A stretch of DNA of 64,000 bases from Streptomyces sp. A2-16 (GTDB lineage Bacteria; Actinomycetota; Actinomycetes; Streptomycetales; Streptomycetaceae), in the NCBI RefSeq assembly GCF_018128905.1, contig NZ_CP063808.1, positions 2,604,001 through 2,668,000 on the forward strand, read 5' to 3'. The translations under genes were made by a program, and so were the position numbers. Positions 8,489 through 17,234 of the stretch are shown piece by piece (within the stretch, counting starts at the first letter, position 1; every line of letters starts with the position of its first letter). The notes beneath the pieces are model-generated. The model was not told the origin of the DNA. It searched no databases and saw nothing but the letters and a program-made list of their open reading frames with translations.

Positions 8489-10069
8489 ATGACAGCATTC
8501 CAGGCAGACCCCGTGGTGAGCACGCCGTACGGGAGCGTACGCGGCCGGTACGAACACGGCGTGGCGGTGTTCCGGGGCATCCCCTATGCGGCCCCGCCCT
8601 TCGGCCCCCACCGTTTCAGGCCACCGGTGCCGCCCGAGCCCTGGGACGGCGTGCGCGACACGGTCGACTTCGGACCGACCGCGCCGAAACCGCCGTACTC
8701 CGAGGCCTTCGCCCAGTACCTGTCCGACCCCGTCGTCCCCGGCGACGACTGCCTCAACCTCAACGTGTGGACGCCCGAGCCCGGCCCCGGTGCCCGGCTC
8801 CCGGTCCTGGTGTGGCTCCACGGCGGCGCCCTGACCAGGGGATCCTCCGCGGTGCCCGTGTACGACGGGCACGCCTTCGCCCGGGACGGCGTCGTGTTCG
8901 TCTCGGTCAACTACCGCCTCGGCGTCGAGGGCTACGGCCTCTTCCCGGACGCCCCCGCCAACCCCGGCCTGCGCGACCAGCTCGCCGCCCTGCGCTGGGT
9001 GCACGAGGCGATCACGGCCTTCGGCGGCGACCCCGGCCGGATCACCCTGGCCGGACAGTCGGCCGGCGCGATCAGCATCGGCGCCCTGCTGGCCGCCCCG
9101 CAGGCCCAGGGCCTGTTCCGGCGCGCGGTGCTGCAGAGCGGGCCGCCCGAGGCGAGCGACCGCGACAAGGTGCGGCGGATGGTGCGCCGCATGGCGACCC
9201 GGCTGAAGATCCCCGCCACCGCCGCGGCCTTCGCCGAGGTCGACCGCGAACTGCTGCTGCGCACCCAGGCCGAGGTGGGCCGCCTGAGCAGCCCGGTCCT
9301 CGGCGGCCCGGCCTTCGGGATCGTCGTCGACGGCGACCTCGTGCCGCGCGATCCCCTGGAGGCGCTGGTCGAGGGCTCGGCGGCCCCGGGGGTCGACCTC
9401 ATGCTGGGCTGGACCAGCGACGAGTACCGCCTCTGGCTCGTCCCCGGCGGCCTCCTTGAGCGCGTCGACCGGCTCGGTCCTGTCGCCCTCGCCGGCGCCA
9501 TGGCCCGCTGCCACTGCGGCTCCGAGGTGGTCCGCGGCTACCGCGCCCTGCACCCCGGCGCGGGCACCGCCGACATCGTCGGCCAGATGGTCACCGACCA
9601 CCTGCTGCGCATCCCCCTGCACCGGCTCGCCGAGGCCCGCCCGGGCTCGTCGTACGTCTACGAGTTCGCCTGGCCCTCCAACCGTCCGGACCTCGGCGCC
9701 TGCCACGCCCTCGAACTGGGCTTCGTCTTCGACACCGGCGCCGCCCCCGAATCGGCCAAGCTCGCGGGCGAGGGCGCCCCGACCGAGCTCGCCGACGCCA
9801 TGCACGGGTCGTGGGTGCGCTTCGCCGCCGACGGGGATCCCGGTTGGCCGTCCTGGGACGCCACCCATCCCGTCCAGATCTTCGGCAAGGGCGACCCCTA
9901 CGTCGAGTCCGGCCCTCGGGACCACGATTTCGCGGTGTGGACGGCTGACCCGACCACGGCGGAGACGGCCCCCGTGTCGGAACCCGTGGAGGGCTGGCCC
10001 GGGCGGACCGGGGAGCTCCGGTCGGCCGTACGGCGGCTGCGGCGCACCGGGCTGGCCCGGCGGCACTGA
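8489..10069 (+). CDS. Type-B carboxylesterase/lipase family protein
   Basis: A 526-residue alpha/beta hydrolase of the carboxylesterase type B family, full length for bacterial members. Landmarks: VFRGIPYAAPP (28-37), the DDCLNLNVWTP block (86-96), the oxyanion motif HGGA (111-114), the nucleophile elbow GQSAGA with Ser191, and a catalytic histidine probably in GACHALELGF near 407. There is no signal peptide, so it should act in the cytoplasm on esters of small aromatic or sugar-linked compounds. GAGGAGG lies about 11 bases before the ATG. It follows the alginate-lyase remnant and is convergent with the LacI gene at 10143. Confidence 0.9.
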   Translation: MTAFQADPVVSTPYGSVRGRYEHGVAVFRGIPYAAPPFGPHRFRPPVPPEPWDGVRDTVDFGPTAPKPPYSEAFAQYLSDPVVPGDDCLNLNVWTPEPGPGARLPVLVWLHGGALTRGSSAVPVYDGHAFARDGVVFVSVNYRLGVEGYGLFPDAPANPGLRDQLAALRWVHEAITAFGGDPGRITLAGQSAGAISIGALLAAPQAQGLFRRAVLQSGPPEASDRDKVRRMVRRMATRLKIPATAAAFAEVDRELLLRTQAEVGRLSSPVLGGPAFGIVVDGDLVPRDPLEALVEGSAAPGVDLMLGWTSDEYRLWLVPGGLLERVDRLGPVALAGAMARCHCGSEVVRGYRALHPGAGTADIVGQMVTDHLLRIPLHRLAEARPGSSYVYEFAWPSNRPDLGACHALELGFVFDTGAAPESAKLAGEGAPTELADAMHGSWVRFAADGDPGWPSWDATHPVQIFGKGDPYVESGPRDHDFAVWTADPTTAETAPVSEPVEGWPGRTGELRSAVRRLRRTGLARRH

Positions 10070-10142
10070 GCGCGCGGGACGCCGAGGACGCGGGATGCCG
10101 AGGGCACGCGCGGCCCCCGGCACCGCGGCCGGGACGTCCGTC

Positions 10143-11198
10143 TCAGGTACCGGTCGCCGCGACCGAGTCCCGGACCACCACATGGGTGCCGAGCAGCAGA
10201 TGCTCGGCCGGGTCCTCCGCCGTACGGCCGAGCGCGGTGCGTACGGCGAGGCGGCCCAGTTCCTCGTAGGGCACGTGGACCGTGGTGAGCGCCGGGTGGA
10301 GGTCGCGGGCGAAGGGGATGTCGTCGTAGCCGGCCAGGGAGACGTCGCCGGGGACGTCGAGGCCGGACTCGTGGAGGGCGGTCAGGGCGCCCGCCGCGAC
10401 CATGTCCGTGGCCGCGACCACGGCGGTGAAGTCCAGGCCGTCCTTGAGGGCCCGGCGCATCAGGCGGTGACCGGAGCCACGGGTGAAGTCGCCGTTGAGG
10501 ACCAGCGCGGGGTCGGGATCCAGCCCCCGGGCCCGGTGCGCCGCGAGATAGCCGCGCTCACGGCCTTGGGCGGTGGTGTGGTCCGCCCTGCCGCCGAGGA
10601 ACAGGACGCGTCGGTGGCCCTGGGCCAGGACATGGGCCACGAGCGCGTAGGCGCCGCCCTCGTTGTCGTACTCGATGACCGTGACGGGTGCCCCGGGGCC
10701 GAGCGGCGGTCTGCCGCACAGCACCAGCCGGGACCCCGCCGACGCCAGTGAGTCGGCCATCCGGCGGGTCCGCTCGCGGTACTCGGCGGTGTCCGCGCCG
10801 CCGCCCACCAGGATCACGGCGGCGGCCCGCTGGGCCCGCATCATCTCCACGAACTCCAGTTCGTGCGCGACGTCCCCCTCCGTGCTGCACACCAGGCACA
10901 GATGGCCGAGCCGGGTCGCCTCGCGCTCCACGCCGTGCGCCATCAGGGCGAACGACGGGCCGGTGATGTCCTCCAGGACGAACGCCAGCGTGGGGGTGCC
11001 GACCCCCGCGATCGCCTTCGCGCGCGCGTCGGCGACATAGTCCATCTCGCGCACGGCCCGCATCACGCGCGTGCGTGTCGCCGCGCTCACCGGATACACC
11101 CCGCCGAGCACCCGAGAGACCGTCGACGCCGACACCCCGGCCCGCGTCGCCACGTCCCGGATCGTGCTCCGGCTAGCGTCCTCGCTCTTCCTGGTCAT
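10143..11198 (-). CDS. LacI family regulator (GH13 operon neighbour)
   Basis: A 351-residue LacI/GalR protein with the DNA-binding head at residues about 10-60 (STIRDVATRAGVSASTVSRVL) and a sensor domain to the C terminus (VVAATDMVAAGALTALHESG, LAGYDDIPFARDLHPALTTV). The start is the ATG at 11198; an upstream in-frame codon adds ten residues without family support. It is downstream of the GH13/LLM operon on the same strand and probably controls it. An AACCGGTT-centred palindrome just upstream of its start is a likely autoregulatory operator. It is not close enough to the LacI at 5278 to be a duplicate. Confidence 0.9.
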   Translation of the reverse strand: MTRKSEDASRSTIRDVATRAGVSASTVSRVLGGVYPVSAATRTRVMRAVREMDYVADARAKAIAGVGTPTLAFVLEDITGPSFALMAHGVEREATRLGHLCLVCSTEGDVAHELEFVEMMRAQRAAAVILVGGGADTAEYRERTRRMADSLASAGSRLVLCGRPPLGPGAPVTVIEYDNEGGAYALVAHVLAQGHRRVLFLGGRADHTTAQGRERGYLAAHRARGLDPDPALVLNGDFTRGSGHRLMRRALKDGLDFTAVVAATDMVAAGALTALHESGLDVPGDVSLAGYDDIPFARDLHPALTTVHVPYEELGRLAVRTALGRTAEDPAEHLLLGTHVVVRDSVAATGT

Positions 11199-11233
11199 GC
11201 CTCGCCCCCTCGCGAACAGCGGCAACACCGATG

Positions 11234-11246
11234 GAAACCGGTTCCC
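11234..11246. promoter_or_regulatory. LacI-type palindrome upstream of the second LacI gene
   Basis: GGAAACCGGTTCC, with an exact AACCGGTT core at 11236-11243, lies about 40 bp before the LacI start codon. LacI operators are CG-centred palindromes of this kind. The rest of the 213 bp gap between the LacI start and the GH13 stop (11199-11411) shows no gene. Confidence 0.5.
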
Positions 11247-11411
11247 GAGCTAGCAGGGGAGGAGGGACAGGACTAAGTGCCGGAGCGCGGAAAACCGGGG
11301 GAGCGCAGCGCACCCGGGGCGGGGTTTCGCATGCGCAGTGGGGTGATGAAGGCCGCGGCGATCGGGTCGGTCGCCGTGCTGGATGGCATCGTGCTGTCAC
11401 CCATGGGCCGG

Positions 11412-13112
11412 TCAGCCGGACGTGATGCTGTCGGGGTCGTCCGCCGGGGTGCCGACGCGGAGCCAGCGGTAGCCGTACGGGGGCAGGTCGACGTGGAACA
11501 TGCCGTCCTCGTCCGACTTGAGGCCGGTGTGGCCCTCGTCGAGCAGGTCCGTCAGCCGTCCGCCGGGTCCGGCCTCGGCAAGTTCCAGCCGTACGGTGTG
11601 AGGCCGGTCCGCGAAGTTGTGCACGGCCAGTACGGTGCCGTCGCCGGCGCGGCAGACGTGCGCCAGGACCGCGTCCTCTCCCGTGTTCAGCAAGCGGTGG
11701 TCGCCCCAGGCCAGTTCGGGGGCCTCCCGGTAGCGTTCGACGAACAGACGCATGCGGCTCAGCAGGGAAGCAGGGTCGCGGCTCTGCTCGTACACGTTGA
11801 TGTGCTGGGGACCGAACGCGCCCTCCACCAGCGGGTTGGGGAAGGCGTCCGGCTCGGCGGTGGAGAAACCGGCGCCCTTCTCCGGGGTCCACTGCATCGG
11901 GGTGCGTACGGCCTGGCGTCCCTCCGCGGCGAGGTTCTCGCCCATGCCGAGTTCCTCGCCGTAGAAGAGCACGGGGGTGCCCGGCAGGGTGAACAGCAGG
12001 CTGTAGGCCAGTTCGACGCGGCGTCGGTCGCCGTCGACCATGGGCGGGAGCCTGCGGCGCAGCCCTCGGTCGTACAGCTGCATGTCCTTCTCCGGGCCGA
12101 AGGACGCGAACACCTCGGCCCGTTCGTCGTCGCCGAGTTTGTCGAGGGTGAGTTCGTCGTGGTTGCGCACGAACATCGCCCACTGGGCGTCGCGCGGCGC
12201 CTCGGGGCGGTCGCGCAGTGCGGCGGCCAGCGGCCTGGCGTCGTGGCGTGCCATCGACAGGTACATCTGCTGCATCGCGACGAAGTCGAAGCACATGGTG
12301 AGTTCGTCGCCGCGGTCCGAGGAGGGGTCGCCGAAGAAGCGGGTGGTGCCGTCGTAGGGCAGGTTGACCTCGCCGAGCAGGACCGACTCGCCGTTGCGGC
12401 GGCCGAGGAAGGCACGCAGGTCGGCGAGGTACTCGTGCGGATCGGGAAGTTCCCCCGCGTCGCTCTGACCGTCGGTCTCCAGCAGGAAGGGCACGGCGTC
12501 GACCCTGAAGCCGGACAGGCCGAGCTGGGTCCAGAAGCCCATGATGCGGGCTATCTCGTCACGGACCCCGGGGTGGGCGACGTTGAGGTCGGGCTGTTGC
12601 TTGTAGAAGCGGTGCAGGTAGTACTGGCCGCTGCCCTCGTCGTACTCCCACAGGCTGTCCTCCGCGTCGGGGAAGACCACGCCCTGGGGGCCGTCCTCGG
12701 GGGGCTCGTCCTTCCAGACGTACCAGTCGCGGTGGGCGGAGTCCCGGGCGGAGCGGGCGTCCTGGAACCAGGGATGGTCCTCGGAGGTGTGGTTGACGAC
12801 GAGATCGGCGATCACACGGATGCCGCGGTCGCGCGCGGTGCGGACGAACTCGGCGAAGTCGCCGAGGGTGCCCAGGCGCGGGTCCACGCCGTAGAAGTCC
12901 GTGATGTCGTAGCCGTCGTCGCGCTCCCGCGTGGGATAGAAGGGCATCAGCCACACGCAGGTCACGCCGAGGCGCACCAGGTGGTCGATGCGCTGGGTGA
13001 GCCCCGCGAAGTCCCCGATGCCGTCGCCGTTGCCGTCCTGGTACGTCTCGACGTCCAGGCAGTACACCACCGCGTTCTTCCACCACAGGTCGGACGTGCG
13101 GGTCAGACGCAT
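11412..13112 (-). CDS. GH13 alpha-glucan enzyme, trehalose-synthase-like
   Basis: A 566-residue GH13 enzyme of the trehalose synthase/oligo-1,6-glucosidase group. It has the (beta/alpha)8 barrel motifs in order: NGDGIGDFAGLTQRIDHL (28-45), DLVVNHTS (103-110), GFRVDAVPF with nucleophile Asp205, LLGEVN with acid/base Glu248, and VRNHDE with the transition-state Asp319. A C-terminal beta domain closes the protein. Length and motifs resemble the catalytic part of maltose alpha-D-glucosyltransferase, but no maltokinase domain is attached. It likely acts in the cytoplasm on maltose, trehalose or short alpha-glucans. Its start overlaps the stop of the LLM oxidoreductase by 10 bp, which implies translational coupling. 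Confidence 0.88.
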   Translation of the reverse strand: MRLTRTSDLWWKNAVVYCLDVETYQDGNGDGIGDFAGLTQRIDHLVRLGVTCVWLMPFYPTRERDDGYDITDFYGVDPRLGTLGDFAEFVRTARDRGIRVIADLVVNHTSEDHPWFQDARSARDSAHRDWYVWKDEPPEDGPQGVVFPDAEDSLWEYDEGSGQYYLHRFYKQQPDLNVAHPGVRDEIARIMGFWTQLGLSGFRVDAVPFLLETDGQSDAGELPDPHEYLADLRAFLGRRNGESVLLGEVNLPYDGTTRFFGDPSSDRGDELTMCFDFVAMQQMYLSMARHDARPLAAALRDRPEAPRDAQWAMFVRNHDELTLDKLGDDERAEVFASFGPEKDMQLYDRGLRRRLPPMVDGDRRRVELAYSLLFTLPGTPVLFYGEELGMGENLAAEGRQAVRTPMQWTPEKGAGFSTAEPDAFPNPLVEGAFGPQHINVYEQSRDPASLLSRMRLFVERYREAPELAWGDHRLLNTGEDAVLAHVCRAGDGTVLAVHNFADRPHTVRLELAEAGPGGRLTDLLDEGHTGLKSDEDGMFHVDLPPYGYRWLRVGTPADDPDSITSG

Positions 13113-14107
13113 CGGTACTCCTTGGCCGTGGCGGGGATCGGGCGGGTCACGTCGAGTCGCGGCAGTACCTCGGCGCCGAACGCGTCGATGAACGCGGCCT
13201 GTTCACGGCCCACGTGGTGCAGCATCACCACGTCGAACCCCAGGTCGGCGTACTCCTGGAGCCGGGCGGCGTGCCGGCCGAGGTCGGAGGAGACGTCGAC
13301 CGTGCGCGCCACCTGCTCGGGGGTGACGTGCTCGCTGACGACATCGAACAATTCCGCGGAGTCGAGGTCCCAACTGACCGGCGGGGCGTGCACGTTGGTC
13401 CGCCACTGGTCGTGCGCGAGGGCGAGCGCCTCGGCCTCGTCGGGCGCCCAGCTCAGATGCACCTGGAGATGGAGGGGGCCACGGCCGCCCGCGTCACGGT
13501 ACGCGCCGATGATCTCGCGCAGGCGTTCACGCGGGGCGTTGACCGTGATCAGTCCGTCCGCCCACTCGGCGCACCAGGCCGCGGTGGCCGTGCTGCACGC
13601 GGCCCCTATCAGCGGCGGTTCCTCGGGCGGCAGCGTCCACAGCCGGGCCCGGTCCACGGTCACCAGCCCGTCGTGGCTGACCTCCTCGCCCCGCAGCAGC
13701 GCCCGGATGACGTCGACGCACTCCCGCAGGCGCGCGGAACGGATGTCCTTGCGGGGCCAGCCCGCGCCGGTGATGTGTTCGTTGGAGGCCTCTCCGGTGC
13801 CGAGCGCGGTCCAGAACCGGCCCGGGTTCATGGACGCGAGCGTGGCGATCGCCTGGGCGACGACGGCGGGGTGGTAGCGCTGGCCGGGCGCGTTCACCAC
13901 ACCGAACGGCACCCGGTCGGTGGCCTGGAGGGCGGCTCCGAGCCATGACCAGGCGAAGCCGGACTCGCCCTGACGCACGCTCCACGGCGAGAAGTGGTCC
14001 GAGCACATGGCGGCGGTGAAGCCCGCCTGCTCCGCGCGTACCACTGCGTCGAGCAGATCCGCGGGCGGCACCTGTTCGTGCGAGGCGTGCAATCCGTAGA
14101 CAGTCAT
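13103..14107 (-). CDS. LLM-class flavin oxidoreductase (TIGR03885-like)
   Basis: A 334-residue luciferase-like monooxygenase fold protein. The N terminus (GLHASHEQVPPADLLDAVVR, then AAMCSDHFSPW) and the ALGTGEASNEHITG segment near residue 105 are typical of the F420/FMN-dependent class; it resembles the TIGR03885 'probable non-F420' subgroup. The substrate is unknown. It is the first gene of an operon with the GH13 enzyme, overlapping its start by 10 bp, so it may act on a sugar derivative or on a cofactor linked to that pathway. That pairing is the only functional clue. Confidence 0.85.
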   Translation of the reverse strand: MTVYGLHASHEQVPPADLLDAVVRAEQAGFTAAMCSDHFSPWSVRQGESGFAWSWLGAALQATDRVPFGVVNAPGQRYHPAVVAQAIATLASMNPGRFWTALGTGEASNEHITGAGWPRKDIRSARLRECVDVIRALLRGEEVSHDGLVTVDRARLWTLPPEEPPLIGAACSTATAAWCAEWADGLITVNAPRERLREIIGAYRDAGGRGPLHLQVHLSWAPDEAEALALAHDQWRTNVHAPPVSWDLDSAELFDVVSEHVTPEQVARTVDVSSDLGRHAARLQEYADLGFDVVMLHHVGREQAAFIDAFGAEVLPRLDVTRPIPATAKEYRCV

Positions 14108-14289
14108 GGCAAGCGACTACCCCCCGGGCGGTCCCTCAGCGGGCGCCGACCCCACGGGTGTCGGCGCCCTCGGAACTCCCGGGCCGCACGATGCGCCTGG
14201 TGGAGCCGGGGCGCGGCAGGAGGCCTCGGGAGCTGCGCCCGGAGGACGTCCTCGGGAGGTGAGCGGCCTCCTGCCCGTCTCGCGGCACA

Positions 14290-14640
14290 AGGCGCCGTGC
14301 GGACCGGTGGGCGATCGGAGTCCCCGGGCGACCGCCCCCGGAGCGAGGCCTACGACGCGTTCCGCGAGCGGGCGCTGCGAGCCGGCACGCGGGTCTACAA
14401 CCCGCTGTGCGGCAAGACGGACATGGCGGGGAAGCAGTACCTGCTCGACCTCACGGCCGCCGGACTCCCCGTCATTCCGACGGCCGACCGCGCCGAGGAC
14501 CTGGACCGGCTGCCCGCAGCGGACCGGTACTCGTCAAGCCCCGGCTCGGCGCCGACTCCATCGGCCTGCGGACCCCGCCGGCCGGCCGCACGTCTGCGGC
14601 CCCCGACGCCGTGCGCCGGGGGCCGCAGGTCCGTCACGCG
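14290..14640 (+). pseudogene. Decayed ATP-grasp (glutathione-synthetase-like) gene remnant
   Basis: The plus strand encodes EAYDAFRERALRAGTRVYNP followed by GKTDMAGKQYLLDLTAAGLP, which resembles the pre-ATP-grasp/ATP-grasp junction of glutathione-synthetase-like proteins (a 'K-x-YLLDLAAAGVPV-P-T' pattern). Near 14525 a one-base loss moves the matching frame: the other phase continues as VLVKPRLGADSIGLR, the expected ATP-binding strand. No start codon or full-length domain is present and the C-terminal half of the family is missing. The 530 bp between the LLM gene and the antitoxin-like gene holds nothing else that I can support. Confidence 0.5.
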
Positions 14641-14642
14641 GG

Positions 14643-14837
14643 TCAGTGTTCCGTCGTACCGCTGTCCCGGTAGGAACGACGGGCCGCGTCGGCGGCCTTG
14701 TCGGTGTGGGCGTCGTACTTGTTCCCGGTCCGTTCGTCGACCATGCGCTCGGCGCGCGTCACGCCCTTGTCGGCCTGGTCCGGGTGGCCCTTCGCCATTG
14801 CCTTGACCTTGTTCGCCATGTCGCCCAGCTTGCCCAT
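14643..14837 (-). CDS. MT0933-like antitoxin family protein
   Basis: A 64-residue, highly charged protein with the repeated D/K/A helix pattern of the MT0933 (Rv0910-type) antitoxin family: GVTRAERMVDERTGNKYDAH, then TDKAADAARRSYRDSG. Family proteins are annotated as antitoxins, but many occur without a toxin, and no toxin candidate lies beside this one. A GGGAGG stretch sits 7-8 bases upstream of the ATG. Expression and function are unknown; it may be a general stress-associated small protein. Confidence 0.7.
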   Translation of the reverse strand: MGKLGDMANKVKAMAKGHPDQADKGVTRAERMVDERTGNKYDAHTDKAADAARRSYRDSGTTEH

Positions 14838-15064
14838 GGGATACCTCCCGTAGCGCGTGCGTCGTACCCGGCGCCGAGTACCCGGGGTGGCCGGGGCAAA
14901 TCATCGCGAACCGGCCGACGGGCGAACCGCGCGGACGGACATGCACGGCCGGGCAGCGGGCACTCGGCAGGACCCGGACGGTCCGCCCGGTCGCCCCCTC
15001 CCCCTTTCGGCCCGGGAGCGGAGCGCAGCGAACCGTCGACGTCGTGAGCAGGAGGAACCCGCCC

Positions 15065-16066
15065 GTGGTTGATTCCGTGAGGCCGGCGGCACCGGCCGCA
15101 GCCCCCGAGGGCACGTCCGCCCCGTCGGAACTGCTCGCGGGGCTGCTCGTGGACGAGCAGCGGCCCGAGCAGCCGATCCTGCTGGACGGCGACGGCAATG
15201 CCCTCGACACCTGGCGCGAGAACCATCCGTACGAGGAGAAGCTCCGGCGGATGCCGTACGAGCGGGAGAAGCGGATCCTTCAGATCGAACTGCTGAAGCT
15301 GCAGAAGTGGGTGCGCGACACCGGGCAGCGCCTCGTGGTGGTGTGCGAGGGGCGGGACGCGGCCGGAAAGGGCGGCACGATCAAGCGGTTCACCGAACGC
15401 CTCAACCCGCGTGGAGCCCGGGTGGTGGCGCTCGACAAGCCGAGCGAGAGGGAGGCCGGGCAGTGGTACTTCCAGCGCTACATCCCCCATCTGCCCGCTC
15501 CCGGCGAGACCGTCTTCTTCGACCGGTCCTGGTACAACCGGGCCGGCGTGGAACGGGTGATGGGTTACTGCACCCCTGCCGAGTACCGGCACTTCCACGC
15601 CCAGGCACCCGTTTTCGAGAAGCTGCTCACGGACGACGGCATCACGCTGGTCAAGTTCTGGTTCTCCGTCTCGCGAGGTGAACAGCGCACACGGTTCGCG
15701 ATCCGCCAGGTCGATCCCGTACGGCAGTGGAAGCTGTCGCCCATCGACCTGGCCTCGCTCGACCTGTGGGACGCCTACACGAAGGCGAAGGTCGACATGT
15801 TCCGCGCGACGGACACGCCCTACGCCCCGTGGACCGTGGTGAAGAGCAACGACAAGCGTCGGGCCCGGCTCGAGGCGATGCGGCATCTGCTGCTGCGCTG
15901 CGACTACGCCGCCAAGGACGAGGAGGCGGTCGGGTCGGCCGACCCGCGGATCATCGGCGCCGCCAACACTCTCCTGGAGAGCGGGGAGGAACCCACGGAC
16001 CTTTCCCCCACCCCGCTGTCGCCCCAGGGCGGCGGCCCCGGGCAGCACCCGGAGGAGGGGGACTGA
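15065..16066 (+). CDS. ppk2: Polyphosphate kinase 2 family protein
   Basis: A 333-residue PPK2. Signature elements: LQIELLKLQKWV, the Walker A loop EGRDAAGKGGTIKRF, Walker B FFDRSWYNRAGVERVMGY, the lid segment, and the WKLSPIDLASLDLWDAYTKA block. It transfers phosphate between polyphosphate and a nucleotide, most likely as a single-domain class I enzyme. I chose the GTG at 15065 because AGGAGG lies 9 bases upstream; a GTG seven codons earlier would bury that site. The first 35 residues are a disordered Ala/Pro leader. It is convergent with mmuM. Confidence 0.92.
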   Translation: MVDSVRPAAPAAAPEGTSAPSELLAGLLVDEQRPEQPILLDGDGNALDTWRENHPYEEKLRRMPYEREKRILQIELLKLQKWVRDTGQRLVVVCEGRDAAGKGGTIKRFTERLNPRGARVVALDKPSEREAGQWYFQRYIPHLPAPGETVFFDRSWYNRAGVERVMGYCTPAEYRHFHAQAPVFEKLLTDDGITLVKFWFSVSRGEQRTRFAIRQVDPVRQWKLSPIDLASLDLWDAYTKAKVDMFRATDTPYAPWTVVKSNDKRRARLEAMRHLLLRCDYAAKDEEAVGSADPRIIGAANTLLESGEEPTDLSPTPLSPQGGGPGQHPEEGD

Positions 16067-16093
16067 GCGGCACCACTGTGCAACGAGGTGTTC

Positions 16094-16116
16094 CCGGCCG
16101 GCCCGGCACCGGCCGG
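16094..16116. terminator. Hairpin between convergent ppk2 and mmuM
   Basis: CCGGCCGG at 16094-16101 and again at 16109-16116 can pair around a 7-base loop. It sits in the 81 bp gap between the two convergent stop codons and could serve both directions. Confidence 0.5.
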
Positions 16117-16147
16117 CCGACCGCGGTACGTGGGGCGCCGGAATCCG

Positions 16148-17089
16148 CTAACGCACCGCTCCCGCAATCCCCGAGATCGCCTCAGGACCCACCCGGCAGC
16201 ATCCCCCGATCAGCCGTGCGCCCGACTCCCGCCACCCCATGACCTCGTCCGACGTGAACGAGGACCGTCCCTCCCAGCGGCGCGCCCCCGCGTTCCAGGT
16301 CTCGCCGCTGTTGGGGTAGACCACGACAGGCTTGCCGGTGACCCGTGCGGCGGTCTCGATCGCGTTGTCCACGTCCTCGGGGACGCAGCAGTTCACACCG
16401 ACCGCGACGACCTCGTCCGCATCGGCGACCAGAGCGAACGCCTCCTCCAGCGGCTGCCCGGCACGGGTGCGGTCGCCGGCGACGGAGTAGGAGAGCCAGG
16501 CCGGGACACCGAGACCGCGGACCGCCCGCAGCAGCGACTTCGCCTCGTCGCTGTCCGGGACCGTCTCCAGGGCCAGGACGTCGGGCCCGGCCGCCGCCAG
16601 CACCTCGAGCCGTGGCCGGTGGAAGGCCTCCAGCTCGGCCACGCTCAGGCCGTACCGGCCGCGGTACTCCGAACCGTCCGCGAGCATCGCTCCGTACGGC
16701 CCGACCGAGGCCGCCACGTACAGCGACCGCCCGATCCCCTTCGCCGCCGCCTGCCGCGTCGCCTCCCGCGCCAGCCCGACGCTCAGGGCGAGCAGCTCGG
16801 CCGCCCGCTCGCGCGCGATCCCGCGCTTGGCGAACCCCTCGAACGTGGCCTGGTAGCTGGACGTGATCGCCACGTCCGCGCCCGCCTCGTAGTACGCGAG
16901 ATGCGCCTCGGTGATCGCCTCGGGCCGCTCCGCGAGCAGCCGCGCCGACCACAGTTCGTCGCTCAGGTCGTGCCCGGCGGACTCCAGCTGGTTGGACATG
17001 CCGCCGTCGAGCACGACCGGCCCGGCCGCGAGGGCCTCGGCGAAGGAGCGGGAGGGGGCGTCGGGGACTTCGGGGGTGTCGCTGGTCAT
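16148..17089 (-). CDS. mmuM: Homocysteine S-methyltransferase
   Basis: A 313-residue homocysteine S-methyltransferase barrel. It starts with the family motif VLDGGMSNQLES, has ALETVPDSDEAKSLL near residue 170, and carries the zinc-binding cysteines in VGVNCC and GGCCRVG near the C terminus. It transfers a methyl group from S-methylmethionine or S-adenosylmethionine to homocysteine in the cytoplasm to make methionine. Length and residues are complete, so it is probably active. It is convergent with ppk2 and separated by about 145 bp from the surface-protein gene transcribed in the same direction upstream. Confidence 0.92.
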   Translation of the reverse strand: MTSDTPEVPDAPSRSFAEALAAGPVVLDGGMSNQLESAGHDLSDELWSARLLAERPEAITEAHLAYYEAGADVAITSSYQATFEGFAKRGIARERAAELLALSVGLAREATRQAAAKGIGRSLYVAASVGPYGAMLADGSEYRGRYGLSVAELEAFHRPRLEVLAAAGPDVLALETVPDSDEAKSLLRAVRGLGVPAWLSYSVAGDRTRAGQPLEEAFALVADADEVVAVGVNCCVPEDVDNAIETAARVTGKPVVVYPNSGETWNAGARRWEGRSSFTSDEVMGWRESGARLIGGCCRVGPEAISGIAGAVR

Positions 17090-17234
17090 GCCCCGACGCT
17101 AGCCGAAGGGGCGGAGGACGGCCGCGCCTGTCCGGTCCGCGAACATCGGGACCAGAATGTGGGACGTCGCTCACGCGCTCCTCGGCACCGGCCCGGGAGA
17201 CGTCCTCGCGTCCCCCTCACCCGCGGCAACGCGT

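Noticed and set aside
15044..15064. GTG at 15044 as the ppk2 start
   Set aside because: The AGGAGG at 15050-15055 would be inside the gene; it is spaced correctly for the GTG at 15065.
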